From Macropodus opercularis (taxonomy: Eukaryota; Chordata; Actinopteri; Anabantiformes; Osphronemidae), in NCBI GenBank assembly GCA_030770545.1, contig JAUCMP010000026.1, positions 2,026,501 to 2,090,500 of the forward strand: a stretch of 64,000 nt of DNA, written 5' to 3'. The notes under the pieces are model-generated. The model saw nothing but the letters and a program-made list of their open reading frames with translations. It was not told the origin of the DNA and searched no databases. Position 1 is the first letter of the stretch; each line of letters begins with the position of its first letter. Both the position numbers and the translations under genes were made by a program. This document shows, one piece after another, positions 24,601-37,423 of the stretch.

Positions 24601-25522
24601 TTTGGTCGCTGCTTGGTTTCAGTGTCTCTGCCTCATTAATGTCAGTCTGTTTGTTGAGTTTAAGAATAATTAGAATCTCTTACAGAATGTGCCAGAGCAC
24701 GACTTTGGCATTTTACAGAGAGCTATGTGGCTAAATAAGAACCAAGAACCACTACTACAGAATAAGAAAAAAACTTAAATAAATTACAGTACTGACGTGT
24801 GTGAACTTACGTAGATGTTTCATTAGGGAAAGTACTGAACCCAAAGGAATCTGGTTTTTTTGGTTTTGGGAATAAATATATACCCTTTTAATTTAATCTG
24901 TACCCTTTATTATATTTTACTGATGTTTTTGGTTGCAGCCACTGAGCTACCTGTCCATCAGAACAAAATAACAGCTTACTTACAATATGGTAGAATGACA
25001 GACAGAAGATGGTTTGTTGGAAAAACTGACTCTAGGAGGAAATAAAAGGTGGAATGATGGGTCACTTATACTGTGCAAAGTTCAGAAATGATTTCTCATT
25101 TCTCTGAGATGACGACATCAGTGAAATGAAATGAAATGAAATGAAAGGCAGAACGGTTCACCTCAAACCTCAAACTATAGATCCTCTCCGACCAGTTCAT
25201 TTCTGCCAACCCTTACCCTGGCATAACCTTAATGGTTTCACACCACTGTGTTCCCTGTGTTAATAAATTATTTAGGAATATTACACAAGAGAAAATATCA
25301 ACATATACACGATCACTCCAGAAAACCCTTTTACGTTTCTTTCCGATGTGCATTTTAAAGGCAACGAGCCTTTTTCATTTTAAGTTTCAGGAGTTTGTGG
25401 TAGAATTACATTCTGGGAAGGTAGCTGTTACCTTGTGAATCTTTGTCTCAGCTTGTCCAGATCAATCTGAGAGATTTAACGTGACCAAGCTTGAGCCACT
25501 AACGTCTTTCTTTCATCAAGTT
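21696..25522 (-). other. letm1: letm1 3' untranslated region (extent uncertain)
   Basis: Downstream of the letm1 stop (minus strand) the DNA is AT-rich without coding exons. Minus-strand AATAAA signals are at 24906-24911, 22509-22514 and 21696-21701. The nearest would give a 0.6-kb 3' UTR; the furthest a 3.8-kb one. Mammalian LETM1 has a long 3' UTR of about 3 kb, so the longer forms are plausible. A (TGAAA)5 microsatellite lies at 25122-25146. Confidence 0.4.
25122..25146. repeat. Pentanucleotide microsatellite (TGAAA)5
   Basis: Five perfect TGAAA units occur in the presumed letm1 3' UTR. Confidence 0.85.
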
Positions 25523-28500
25523 TTATGGTACGAGCGTAGCTGCCTGCTCCTTCTCAGCCTTGTCTTTAGCCTTTTCCTTCTCTATCAGCTTCTCCTCCTT
25601 CTGCAGCATCACCATGATGTCGCCCACCTGAGAGGTGGAGATGTCGATGTCCTCCTTGTCGATCAGTTCCACCACCTGGAGAAACGCAGTAGACGTCACG
25701 GATACAGCAACTGCTATGAGAATGTTTTCTGATAAATTTCACTAGTCAGCAAATGCTGTAATCCTGCAAACTTTCCACATGAAAAAGGTGTTTCCATATA
25801 TGAAGCACAACTATGAATGGGTTGAAATGTGAAAGAAGCTTAATGGGGATACGTGGCGGCTCAGTATCTTTCTCAGGCGTTGAGGTATTTGAACCTACCT
25901 TGATGACGTCGTCTATGTCGATCTTTCCATCCTTGTTGTCGTCGAGCGCCTCGGCAATGCGCTGCAGCTTGTGCTCTGGAATGTTCTGGATCTGCCGCAT
26001 GACGCTGATCAGCTCGTCGATGCTGATGAGGTTCTCCCTGAAGGTGTAGAACAGACTGCATACAGGAAACGGTTACCAGGTTTGACAGGGCGTAAAATGC
26101 GGTGGAGAAGTCTGCTGCACAACATGCTGCATTCAAGGTTCCCAGATCACACCAATCAAATGGATCATTTATCGCATGAGGTTAAATGTGGTACAAACAG
26201 CTTGATTCATGCTGAGATGCCATGCAGCACACTTGAAAAGAAGACAGTTTCACCGATGATTTGGAAAACTTAAACATTTCCAATCACAGCACTTGAAGCA
26301 GAATCGATTAATCGAGTATATATAGTAGAGTATATTCAATTCATGAAGAACCACAAAGTTTTCAGTAAAGTGAGGGCACAGCAACCAGATCAGCACAGTT
26401 TCAGCTGATGGTCAACAACATGACGCAACAATTGTCATTTGCCTAGTAGGTGAATGACTAATTACTATAGTTCCTCACAACGTGCCATCACTGTATGTAA
26501 ATAACATTTACATTTTAAAAATAATAAGGAATTGGATTTGGTTCTGGGAAACCTCCTGATACTTTTTTATCTCCACCATCATTTTACAGTGAGGTATGAT
26601 GATGGCGATGAAGATAAGGGTGATGACAAGGAGAAAAAAAAAAAAAAAGTAAAGACACGTAAACAAGGCACAGAATCACATTGTAGAATCCAAAACACCC
26701 AGGTCTTAGTGAAGAGTTAAGGCATGATGATAAAAATCAGAAAGGGACACAATAATGAAGTTAGTCTTACCTTAACTTATCACTTTGTGAAATTATTGGT
26801 AATATAGTTAAACTGTAAAGTTCATTATGATTATTCCACCTATTTAGAAAAGGATGTATCCATATTTGAGCCTTTTATGTGGGAAGGCGATATCGTGGAG
26901 GTAAAACGCGCTCTTACCCAACAGGTGGAGTGACTCCACTGTCCATCTGCCCGTCCAGAATGACCTTGTCCTTCTCCAGCTCTGTGATGATCTTGTCGAT
27001 ACGACCTATCATACGGTTCACTCTCTTAGACAGACGCTTGCTTGCCTTCGACTCCTCTAGTGCCTTCTCCTGTCCAGTCTTAGAAAGCTCCTTCTTTATC
27101 TCCTCCAGATCCTGGAAATACATGAATCCATATTGAGGGAGCCCATGGGTGGCATGAGAATACAGCTGCTGTCTGTCTACAGTAATTAGGCACCTCGTTG
27201 TATTCTTGCACATCATCTTTCAGTTCCTCCAGTTCTTCTTTCTCTAGGGTCAACAGCTTCTTCTGCTCTTTGAGCTTCGAGCAGGCGTCACTCAACAGGT
27301 CAATCTCTTCTTTGGTAATTTCCTCACCCTGAAACACAAACATTCGCTCTAATTGTAACACGTGTCCACTTAGAATCAGATTGGCTTCCACATGTGGGGT
27401 TCATGGACAAATGAGGGAAGTCACTGGGATCTGCAATCCTACCACACATTACGTTGGGAACTTTAGATGTTGTTATTCAGGAAATGAAAGCTTCACTTGG
27501 TGACACATCTGTCTAGAGGTATGAGCACAGTGTCTAAGCCACATCTGGGTCGGCTTGGTGAAAGACCAGGTTCTGTGCATGCTAGGACACTAAACTAGTA
27601 CAGATGTGAGGGTCATTTAGGAGGAGACTTTATAAAATCTAACCTGGAAGCGCAGGAATGTCTGCCACTGTTCAAAGTTTGTGGTACAGAAAAGACAGAA
27701 TTAATGAAATGACAGTTAAACCCCGGTGGCATGTCGTGGAATGCGTTCTACAGTCTACTCGTGTTACTGTAAACATCAACTGTTACCTTGATTCCCTCGA
27801 TGACAGGTGCTGTGTCCCTCAGCGTCTCAGCCACGTCAGACAACACTGGCTCTGCCTCGCTGTGCTTTGCTCGCTCTGCCTCAAGCTCCAACTCACCCTC
27901 CTGCAGAAGACAGTAGTGGAGTTGAACAACCCTCTGCTGCTCTACCCACAGTCCGGTACTTTAATGGACGTAACAAAACAACAATAATGTGGCACAACAG
28001 ACCACCACCACCAGGCCAAACGGTTTCTAAATTATGAAAAGGCCCCGAGGAGAGTGGTTACCCTGGCGGCTTTCTCTGCAGCGTCGGCCAGCCTCTCCAT
28101 CTCCCGGTCCTTGTTGTCTTGGCGTATGGCTGCCTCCTCCTGCAGCATTGTCTCCACCTTGGTCTTATTGTCCACTTTGGAGAGCTCCATCTCTGCTGCC
28201 ATCAACTGGGCTTCCTTTGTCTGGATGGGGATAAAAAGAGTAAAGTGAAGATTTAACTTAACAGAATACTTTAAATTCCAGTTGTGATAACGTACCACCA
28301 TCTCGGGAAGCGTTTGCAGCGTTGTCTTCAGCTGGTCGGCAGGAGACAGGGTGTCTGGGAGGTACATGGCTCGAGACAGCAGCAGCAGAGACGTAGGGAT
28401 CTGCTGGTTCAGGTGCAGCTCCAGCCACTACAAGCAACAGAAACACGACCGTCATTATGACAACGCTGTCGTCTGCAACGTTCCTCTGTGGCTCTACGTT

Positions 28501-31500
28501 GATTGTGTTTTACCTGGCTGAGTTGCTCTCTCAGTCGTTCCTCTGTGACCCCGAGCGATCTCATGCCTCTGACGCGACAGGCTGCCTGAACCTCATTCAC
28601 ATTCAAACTCTCCACGCCTTCCTCTGCAATCAGCTGGACAAACAGATCAGAGTAAATGTAGAGATTCTTCTGAACTAAATCAGAAATTCAGAAGTTTAAA
28701 ATCATAATAAAGGTCACATGGACGTCTCAGATTGTATGAGAGTGGGGGTCTCCGTTCAGTTCTAATAATGACAAGGGTAAAACTTCGTCAGAGCTTTGTA
28801 CCTTGTCGTCAGCACGGATGGCCCTAAGCTTCATAATGAGCTGAAAGCGGAGGAAGTTGTTGGTCCCGATGGACTGAAGCTCCAGGAGACGACAGAGAGC
28901 TACAAGCTGAGGTCGGGTCAGGTTGTCCAGAGTCAGCTCATCCTCAAAAAGCTTGGAGAATTTGAGGATCTGCTCATTACTGGGACGCTCCCCTGAGTCA
29001 CGGATCTGCAAAGATGAAGAAATTATCTGTCTCTAGTTCATCATCTCTAGAGATGCAAACAGCTGTAACGCGTATGACAGTATGACAGATCAGCAAGGAA
29101 AAAAACAATGAGCTAAATTCAACACCAGAGGGCAGAACTGAGTCTGACACCAACCTTCTGGAAGAAGGTAGAGAACTCCTCAGTCACGTCGCCTTGGGCA
29201 GCCTTGTTCCTCAGAGCGATCTCCTCGATGGTGTCCTGCAAGAACTTGGCCATCTCCAGTTTGACCCTCAGCTCCTTCTTCAACCTCTCCTCCTAAAATA
29301 ACCGTCATGTCATATCAAGTCTTGTTTATTATGGATGATGAAAGTCACGTTACTTTCTTCATTACCTTCTTTGACTGCGTCTCGAAGGTGGATGGCAGCA
29401 TGTTTGGGAAGAGTTTCAGGGCTACAGGAAGCAGGAACTCCATAAAAGGGACAATAATGAAGACCAGGAAGGGAAGAAGCCTGAAGACGTCTGCACACGT
29501 TCTGAGAAACTGCAGGCAACATACAGGAAACGTAACATTAGGACTGAATCCATAAAATGTTGGACATGAGAGTTGGAAAATGTAAAAATGTTTATTTAAG
29601 TCACGCAAATGGTGCCAGATCAACTGTGAGAACCGGGGACGTTCTGGTCTGTAGTTTGAGTCTGTCTCCAGCAGAGAGCAGCAGTGGGAGGAAAAGCCAG
29701 CAGCTTTCTTTGTCTCTCGGCTTCAACAGCACTTTTTAACCCTGCGGCTAAACATCACCAGAGCAACACAAACCTTCTAATTCACTGCTACAACATTAGC
29801 ATGAAGGTGTGGGCCAAAGTGAACACTTGAGCCGACAGGAAGCACATTTGTTCAGCCCGAATCTGAACAATCCTCCGAGTACAGAAGTACCCGGCTGACA
29901 CTAGTCCGGTTCATTGTGCAGCTATCCAGCCAAGGTTTGCTGACTGTCCTCGGACAATCCTCACAAGCCATCTACAGAAAGGCGAGAAGGCCAAAACACG
30001 AGTCCTCCTTTCTCTCCCCTTTCCACCTGCATGTCAGTGGAGCAGTAGGGTGAAGGATTTGGCCCAGCCTGAGTGAATAGGCCTTTGTCTGGGACTCTAT
30101 TGACATGTATATCATCTCCCTGAGATCCACATCAAAGAAGGGAGGGGGTGGCCGATGGAGGGAGCCTTAAGCGGAGCCCTGAGAATTGTAAGTGAATATG
30201 AAAAGGAGGAGATTAAGGAGGCAAAGCCAGGCCAGGTTAGATGAATGGGTTGTGTAGATGGGCTCAGGACATGTGCTCCGAGGGAGTCAGCTGCATTTGA
30301 AAAGGTGCAGATGCAGGTGGTGGTGGTGTGGATTTAATGGGAGGAAATGCTGGTCATCAGCACCAACCCACAGCCGACAACACTTCTGTGGCATAACCCA
30401 AATGCGTTTGGCACCTGCAGGTATTTTAGGGATCTGTGCTTGAATGACAATGACCTTTCAGAGTAAAATGTAAGTTTGAGACTTTTGTAGAATATGTAAT
30501 GTGCATTAACTACACCACTCCTAGTCAAACACATTAACAAGGAGCTAGCTCAGCCCAAATGCTCTCCTCATCATTCAAGTAAATCGCTGCACACGGAAAG
30601 ATTTGCAGTCAAGCAAAAACTCAGTCCTCCGCACCTTTAAGGAGCATTTAGATTCTCTACCACTGACCTGAACTGAGCTGATGTGCTCATTTTAGAAGGA
30701 AATGGATTGTGTGCCTGCACCTGTACATCAAAACAGCCACTTAATGTCTGACAGCAAGATGCCATGAAACCAGAACAGGGAGCAGATTATCAGCATGTTA
30801 AGCAAAGGTTAAATATAGAAAAAGTAATTAACATGATTAAGAGCTATTAAAAGTGTTTATGTTGTGGGAACCTCCAGGCGTAACAATGCTAAGAACCTGA
30901 AAAGCCTCAGTGAAGCTAACTTTAAATGGCGTTTTCTAATTAAAGCCTCAACACGTGAAGCTTCAGCTTGAAGAGCTTTAAACAAGTAGCACAATCTGCT
31001 GAGTGTTCAGTGAGTAAACACTCAGCATGCAGCTCACTTCTATAATTAATCCCATTAGCTCCAAGAAGCTGTGGATTAAACGTTAAAGAACAAGATGTCT
31101 TGTCCGTCAGACCTGAATCGGTGCTAAGTCATTCCTGATCTTTAGAGATCAGAGATGACGGGGAAATGACTGAAGGATTCCAGGTTTACCTCCTAATAAT
31201 GCTGTAAAATAAAAATGGTAGCTTCTACAAAGACAGGATATTTGCTTAGGGCCATCTTTTCTGTCCTACCTGTCTTCTCTCTCTGCGGGACAGGGCGTTG
31301 CCGTTCAGAACCCTCCATAACATTCGTCCTGCGATGGTAGTGTCAATCCACAACAGCCTGAAGCCATGGTAGTAGTGCTTGATTTCATCGACCACCCTCT
31401 GTCGAATCGTCCGTCTCACAGGTTCTGCGTCCAGCGTTGGGCTGTACACCGGCCCTCCTTCCTCCAGCTTCTTCTTGTCTTTTAATGAACGCAGTGACTT

Positions 31501-34500
31501 CTCCACCTTTGAGTCGTCCCATCTCCTCCTGGAAGTGTGTATCCACCTGACACCATACATGTCCTGCGGTCGTGCTATTGTCCACTGAACCCCTGACGTG
31601 ATCGCAGGGTGTGCTGACGAAGAGGACCCCAACACAAAAGCACAGTACAACCGCTGAGAGTCTGGGTTGTGGCAGGGGCCCACATATCCATCTGACAGTG
31701 GAAAGGATGGACCGAAAGGAGAGACCTGGACCAAACGGCCAAGTTGGAAGCCATCAAGCCTGAAGAAACAACAAAAACATTAGACAAGTGAGTTTCACAC
31801 TTACCCCTTTTTATAGTTTTTAGAATATTGTACACTGCAGAAACATGCAAGCCCACCATTTTACTGGCTTACTTTTGAATGGAGAGTCTGAGCGCTGTGC
31901 AGCTGAAACAGGCACCATCTTGTAGTTTCCCTGAAAGGAGGAAAAAAAAGACATGAGCAGCTGTGCTGTGCTAATAAGCCATTAGACAAATATAGACAGA
32001 CACTGATGAGCAAATGAGTAGATCATCTGCAGCTATCTGCTGCCTGGTGTTGTCCACGCGCTCTAACGCAACATGATTTCAGAACCCCAACAAAAACTCA
32101 CTGTATGTTTGAAGGATTGTGCAAAAACAGAATAGTCCCAGTAGGTTACGTCAGCATTTTTCTAGAACCACATTCAGAATGTGAACACTCCAAAACACTC
32201 CAAGACTACTAGACATTTTTTACTCATTAATTTATACATTCAATAAAAAAGCAAGACGTACCAGGAAACTAATATTATGGACACGTTATAACTAACTTTG
32301 AGTTAACAGGTCAATCCTTTGTAACGGAAATGTCAGACTAGATACCGTTTTAAAGGAAACTCTAAAAAGCTATTGAGGTGCATTATTCTTTTGTAAATAT
32401 CTTCACACTGCTCTGCCTTGGTGGCCAGGATATTCACAACCTCAGGGAGGCACATAGTCACACAGCGGGGCTCCTGAACCCCGCAGAGGCTGCTGTCATT
32501 ACATGCAGAGAGGGTGGAGTGGTGAGACACTTCAAACCAATCAGCTCAGAGCAGGCGGCCTAGCCACACCCCTCCCCTGGGTCTCACATGGCCGGCTGGA
32601 GAGAATCCAGCAAGGCCTGGCTGAACACCACAGACTGTGGCTAGTGGCCAAGAGTTTACTGGAACAGTGTCACCTTTGTGGCTGAGCGGCTGACTACAGT
32701 AGCACAGAAAGAAAACCCTGGAAATACAGTACATGAGCTAACTCTATACCGTCCGCCTGGGTTGTAAACACTACAGTGGGTCTTTTCCATTTTTCTTTTC
32801 ACATTCACTATAACGAAGCTCAGCTGTGTCCATTTGACTTCTACACACAGCAGCTCACTCGTGTGTGACCTGCAGCCTGTAAAGTGTCTAAATGGTTAAG
32901 CAACACTTCCTTTGTACTGTGTGTGAGCAACACCAAGTGCTCCTGCAAAGGGACATTTTGGCTGATTGATTTGTATTTGCAGCAGTTTAACAGTATAGAG
33001 GGTTATATGTCCAGACTGTGCTTCACTTTAATGTGCCCCAGCTCATCTAAGTGCATCTCTGCTGGCTCTCTGTTGTCAGGCATCTCTGTTCACAGCGCCC
33101 ACAAAATGTGACATTTCTGGGCCACAGATGACTCTCAGTGAGTTGTACTGAAGTTTTGTGTAGAGACCTCTTGAGCTTGTATTTTTAAGCATTTGACTGT
33201 CAGCACTGACTACTCGTCATCATTTTATTTATTCACAGTGAGTTGATGGTTATTCCTGGGGTAAATTAGTTATCAATAGCTCAGTGACATCACAGGTGAA
33301 CTCCAGGTTTATGTTTTAAATTAACATAAACCTGCATGTAATAAAACGAGTTTTAACTCAGACATTAAACCGTTGAGGGAAAATTAAGTCTAGTTTTAGA
33401 CATGTTGTTTTATCAGGGCACTGGCCTTTCCTCATGTTAGCACAGCAATTTGTCTCATAATCTGGGCCTAAGGCCAAGAACACAATCTCAGTCCATGAAG
33501 TGCAGACAGACAAATCCTTTTTATGAGGCTGTCATCTATTTATATGCCCCATCTATTTAATGCACTAACCAAACTACAGACTGAAATTATTTCTTCTGTA
33601 GCATCATCTACTAATGGCGCCGTCTGCCCATTTGATAACATATATATTAAACAATGAAAGGTGCAGATTGATATATCACTTAAATGTCTACACTGGTTGT
33701 CCAATTGTTAACCCCCAAGGCTTATCAACAGAGATATGAAACTTTACAGTTGCAGTGGAGCCACACTCAAATTGACCAATGTCCAGTTCACCACAGTGGA
33801 AAGACAACTTCTAAGCCCTCCAAAAGTATAGGGATAAAACAATATGTTTTAGTTAAAGATTCTTTGGATAACGGTAATAAATGACCAACAATGGCAGTTT
33901 GGGAAAAGCACAAAAAAACACACAGCGCTTTGCATTTGCAACATCCTCATTACTTCAGTTCATAATTTCACAACTTTGTCTGAACAGATAAAAACAAACT
34001 ATGTGGAAAATAAAGCAGCGTATTTAGATTTAGACACAGCTGCGTTGTTGCTTCTTCCATGTTTTCTGGGTGACGATGTCTTGCGGGAGCAGTAGACTTT
34101 GGAAAGGGGGCGCTCACCCGTTACGACACCCACCTCTGACCCCAGATAAACCCGCATCCTTAAACGTGTTTGCTGCTATTTTAATCTGATGAGCAAGGTG
34201 TGGTTCCTTCATGACCGCAGCCGTGCGAGGTAATCATACAACATTAACAACTCGTGGTTACGAGTTTATAGCTGTGAAATAATGACTTACCCGCTATTCA
34301 AAGTGAATAGCACGTGAACTACACCTTTAGTCAGGTCGTTCTATATACCCAAACCGGGCTAACCAAGGGATACCTGTCTAACTCCTCTAGGTGCTAATAA
34401 GACTATGCTAGCTGTTAGCCTTATTGTTTTATAAAGACGGTCACAGATCAACATCAACACTTACCTTTGCCTTTCCTGAATTCACCCTTTATGGATCGGG

Positions 34501-34549
34501 ACGTTTTCATTAAAGGTCCCCGGGACCTTGTAAACAGGATTAACGCCAT
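25523..34549 (-). CDS. letm1: Mitochondrial proton/calcium exchanger LETM1
   Basis: Fourteen exons join in frame to 754 residues (human about 739): 34549-34465, 31930-31873, 31759-31270, 29509-29366, 29292-29155, 29005-28802, 28633-28514, 28427-28296, 28220-28062, 27900-27787, 27328-27194, 27111-26918, 26037-25899, 25675-25523. LETM1 is an inner mitochondrial membrane protein acting in K+/H+ or Ca2+/H+ exchange and cristae organisation; the human gene is deleted in Wolf-Hirschhorn syndrome. The N-terminus (MALILFTRSRGPLMK) is basic, as expected of a mitochondrial presequence. The membrane segment is near residues 219-240 (FLVFIIVPFMEFLLPVAL). The conserved LETM domain follows, with RPSNEQILKFSKLFEDELTL and LELQSIGTNNFLRFQL. 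Coiled-coil segments rich in E and K come next. One EF-hand loop is at 690-701 (DDNKDGKIDIDD), with acidic or N residues at positions 1, 3, 5, 9 and 12. LETM1 rather than LETM2 is supported by the EF-hand tail and by synteny. Confidence 0.96.
26629..26648. repeat. Poly(A) tract in a letm1 intron
   Basis: A run of about 15 A follows GGAG within the intron between exons 12 and 13 (26038-26917). This intron is purine-rich and has no other visible element. Confidence 0.6.
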
Positions 34550-34806
34550 CCGCAGGCTTACTTCTGTCTGAACTCAATACCTTTAGCGGTTTACTGTAAA
34601 TTAAAAGCTAGTTAGCCAGTTAGCCACCACTGTTTGTTCACGGTATCGAAACTAAACCACGACCAACGTGAAACGCAGAGAAACCGAAATCTGTGTACGT
34701 CTTCAACAGACCACGGCGCATATGTAACAGCACATGGGAAGATTTAACTCCATGTCATGCCCTTCACTGCTACGCGGATGACAGCTAGCCGGGCCGGTCT
34801 CCGGAG

Positions 34807-34814
34807 TGACGTCA
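34807..34814. promoter_or_regulatory. Consensus cAMP response element upstream of letm1
   Basis: The palindrome TGACGTCA is perfect and lies about 260 bp upstream of the letm1 start codon, in GC-rich DNA (GCCGGGCCGGTCTCCGGAG). Its position fits a proximal CREB/ATF site. The letm1 transcription start is not visible; the CpG-containing stretch 34700-34850 is the likely core promoter. Confidence 0.5.
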
Positions 34815-34849
34815 AACCGATGTCGCGCATGGGTGAGGAGACACATTTC

Positions 34850-35760
34850 CGGTTTGTTTATTAAATAAAAGCTCTCCTGGCACCTTCATATTTATGGAAA
34901 ATGTTATTATTGAGAAACATGTTTCTCTGTAATTTAATCAAATTTTGTTTCTTTTGTAAAAATTTAAAGTTTTGTTTTGCATTAATACTGGACGTGCAGT
35001 TCATGTACGTGCATTACTGCACTACTGCTACTGCTACTACACAAAGCACATGTACTGTGCTTTGGTGAAGAGGACAAACCGACATCCAACCATAGCTCAG
35101 ATATTGAAGGCTGCAAAAACCTAACCATGAGCTTCCCCCAAACTCAGACATCACTATGAACACAAGAGCTGTATTATGCTAAAGCAGGCAGCACGGGTAT
35201 TTGTATGTTTGCTTGCCGAAATTTATTTTGAAAGGGTAATTTCAGCCGGGAAATGTTTTTATTAAGTTATCTTAATTCACGCCCCCTATCGTCTGCTGTC
35301 GGTACTACACGGTTGAGTTTACTGCACCGTTTACGTAAGGAGAAATTGATTAATGATGATTTTGGCCGTTTAATAGTAATATCTAAACCTTTCCTAGGGA
35401 AACCCAAATGTTATCATTTTAAATATACCAGTGTGTCCACTTTTCTGTTTGCAAGAGCGTGGGGTGTATTTTAGGCCAAATTATAGTACATGCACCGGCT
35501 TTACTGGACATTATGCTGACATTAGCCACGATTAGCAACGGGAGGATTTCTGCTATGTGCTAAGTAGGTACAGACGTGTGGATGGCAAACTGGCTTTAAA
35601 ACCCCATAAAAATGAGCATTTAGTATGACTGACAAAGTCGTGAGAACTCTGGTGATTTTAGGAAATAATGTGGATAAGTGCAGCAGCGCCGGGAAACGCA
35701 CGGAGGCTCCGCGTCCGCTGGTTCCTACGGTTGGTTTTTTGAACGGACCGGTTGGCTCCT
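34850..35760. other. Divergent intergenic region between letm1 and nsd2
   Basis: This AT-rich stretch of about 0.9 kb separates the two presumed promoters. A CTACTG-type short tandem repeat occurs near 35021-35040. No coding exon is visible on either strand. Confidence 0.5.
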
Positions 35761-35774
35761 CTCTCGGCTCCCGA

Positions 35775-35830
35775 CCAATCGGAAGTGAGTATTTTTCGCG
35801 CTGGTTGGTCGCAGAGTTTGAGTTTCCCGC
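35775..35830 (+). promoter_or_regulatory. nsd2: nsd2 core promoter motifs: CCAAT and two E2F-like sites
   Basis: CCAAT at 35775-35779 (GACCAATCGG) is followed by TTTCGCGC at 35794-35801 and TTTCCCGC at 35823-35830. Both fit the E2F consensus TTTSSCGC. A CHR-like TTTGAA lies near 35736. The untranslated exon ending at 35921 starts just downstream. The combination is typical of promoters with peak activity in proliferating cells, matching what is known of NSD2 expression. Occupancy is inferred. Confidence 0.5.
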
Positions 35831-35839
35831 AAGCTTTTG

Positions 35840-35921
35840 ATTCGACTTGAATGAAATCCTTCCCTGTACAGGATGACTACGGGCGTTTTCTGCCTTTAAC
35901 CACCGAGAGGACATTCAACAG
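35840..35921 (+). other. nsd2: nsd2 5' untranslated first exon (left edge approximate)
   Basis: The exon ends ACATTCAACAG followed by GTAACG, a good donor at 35922. The next acceptor on this strand with a matching frame is TTTTGTAG at 37333, giving a 1.4-kb first intron. The 5' end is set only from the promoter motifs and may be off by tens of bases. Confidence 0.45.
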
Positions 35922-37357
35922 GTAACGAGAAAGAACCGCTCTTTCATGCTATTGTCAACCCGACGGGTATTAGCCGCTGTGGGTTTTTAGCAAGTACACT
36001 TGTGCGGGCCGACCATCCATTTTAGCAAGAGAGGCGCTGCTAGCTAGCTAGCCAGCTATGCTAACGTTAAATGTGCAGTTTGACTTGGCTCAATTGTACG
36101 CTGGTTAGCTTTGGCTAACGCGGCTAGCCTTTTTGAAGCGAGCTGTCATGGCGCCTACAAATTGAGTATATCAGCGTTTTAGGGTTATAGCAATTAAAAT
36201 CAACTATCATACTCGTCCAGCAATGATTGGATCTATTTGTTGGCGTACTGGATTTTCTGTGGAGAGGCTAACTGAATTAACTGGCTGCGTTTAGCTGTTG
36301 GTTGGCGGCTTTGTCTATTTGCTGGAATGCGGTGTAATGGCTGACTGTAGCTATGACAGAGATGCGATTGTACACTATGGGAAATGACTGTGTCCTTGCT
36401 CGGAGCTAGCATCCTGAGAGTCCCACATCGTGGTAATCAGTGCCTCACTTTACAGTCGGAACTCGTCCATGACATGATAACCCGAGCGCTGGCGAAAGGG
36501 GGTTTTATTGCGTTTACCGGTAACGCACTAGCTAACGCTAACGTTGTGTTAGTTGACTTGGCTTGACTGTACGCTCGCTACTGCAGTGTTGACTTTAATC
36601 AAGTTCCGACGACTTGTTGGGTCAGACTAACCGAACGTCGCTTTGCAGCACAGTGTCACCAGTTCACTTTCAGTTGATAACGATGCATTTGATTTCAGCA
36701 ACACACGCAGCTGCATTACTGCAACTTGTCAGCTGCTTCCATTTCCGCGGCTTTTGCAGCCGGTGATGCGGTGGTTACGTGGTACAGCTCGCCACCGACT
36801 CATTGGGCATTCGCTGCATGCGGTGGAGCCTGCAGCCCGTCTTCTCCATCCCGCTTGGCCCCAGGCGCAGCTAGCTAGCGTTTCCAGGAGAACTTCAGTC
36901 TGTTCTGTTTAGAGGTTTTCCGCCCTTCCCTTCGTTTTCGTTCGTGTGCATGGATGTAATCGAGAATGCGCTTGACTTGTCCTCGTAATTATTAGTGAGT
37001 TGTTGTTATTATTAGGAGTCTGAATTTGCTGAGTATTGCTGCTTCAGACTTTTGGTCGATCGAGTTGCTCGACTTTTTAAATAGAATATCCAAACTGAAC
37101 GACTAGAACATTGCGTGACAGGTGCCGTTTTGTCGCTTGGCTCCAGGCTTTCTGTTCATTCCTCGTTGGTGAGTGCCATTTTGTAAAGTGTGTAACGTTA
37201 TGCTCATAGTATTCATATCCCACAATGCAATTTCACCATATGACCAAGCGAAGAGCACAAAAATGGATTGCATGGTAGCAATGATTTGTGATGGACCCTA
37301 TTGATTGAGAAGTTTGTACTCCATGTTTTGTAGCTCAGTGAGCCAGGAGAGGATTAG

Positions 37358-37423
37358 ATGGGATGGACAGTAAAGGTAGCTCACTGCCTTCGATGCCTGA
37401 ACCAGCCAACCCCATCAGCATGA
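37358..37423 (+). other. Short upstream open reading frame overlapping the nsd2 start
   Basis: An ATG five bases before the nsd2 start opens a 21-codon frame (then TGA at 37421) that overlaps the main frame out of register. Its context (TTAG before ATG, G after) is weaker than that of the main ATG at 37363 (G at -3, G at +4). Such overlapping uORFs usually reduce main-frame translation. Both ATGs lie in the exon starting at 37334. Confidence 0.4.
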
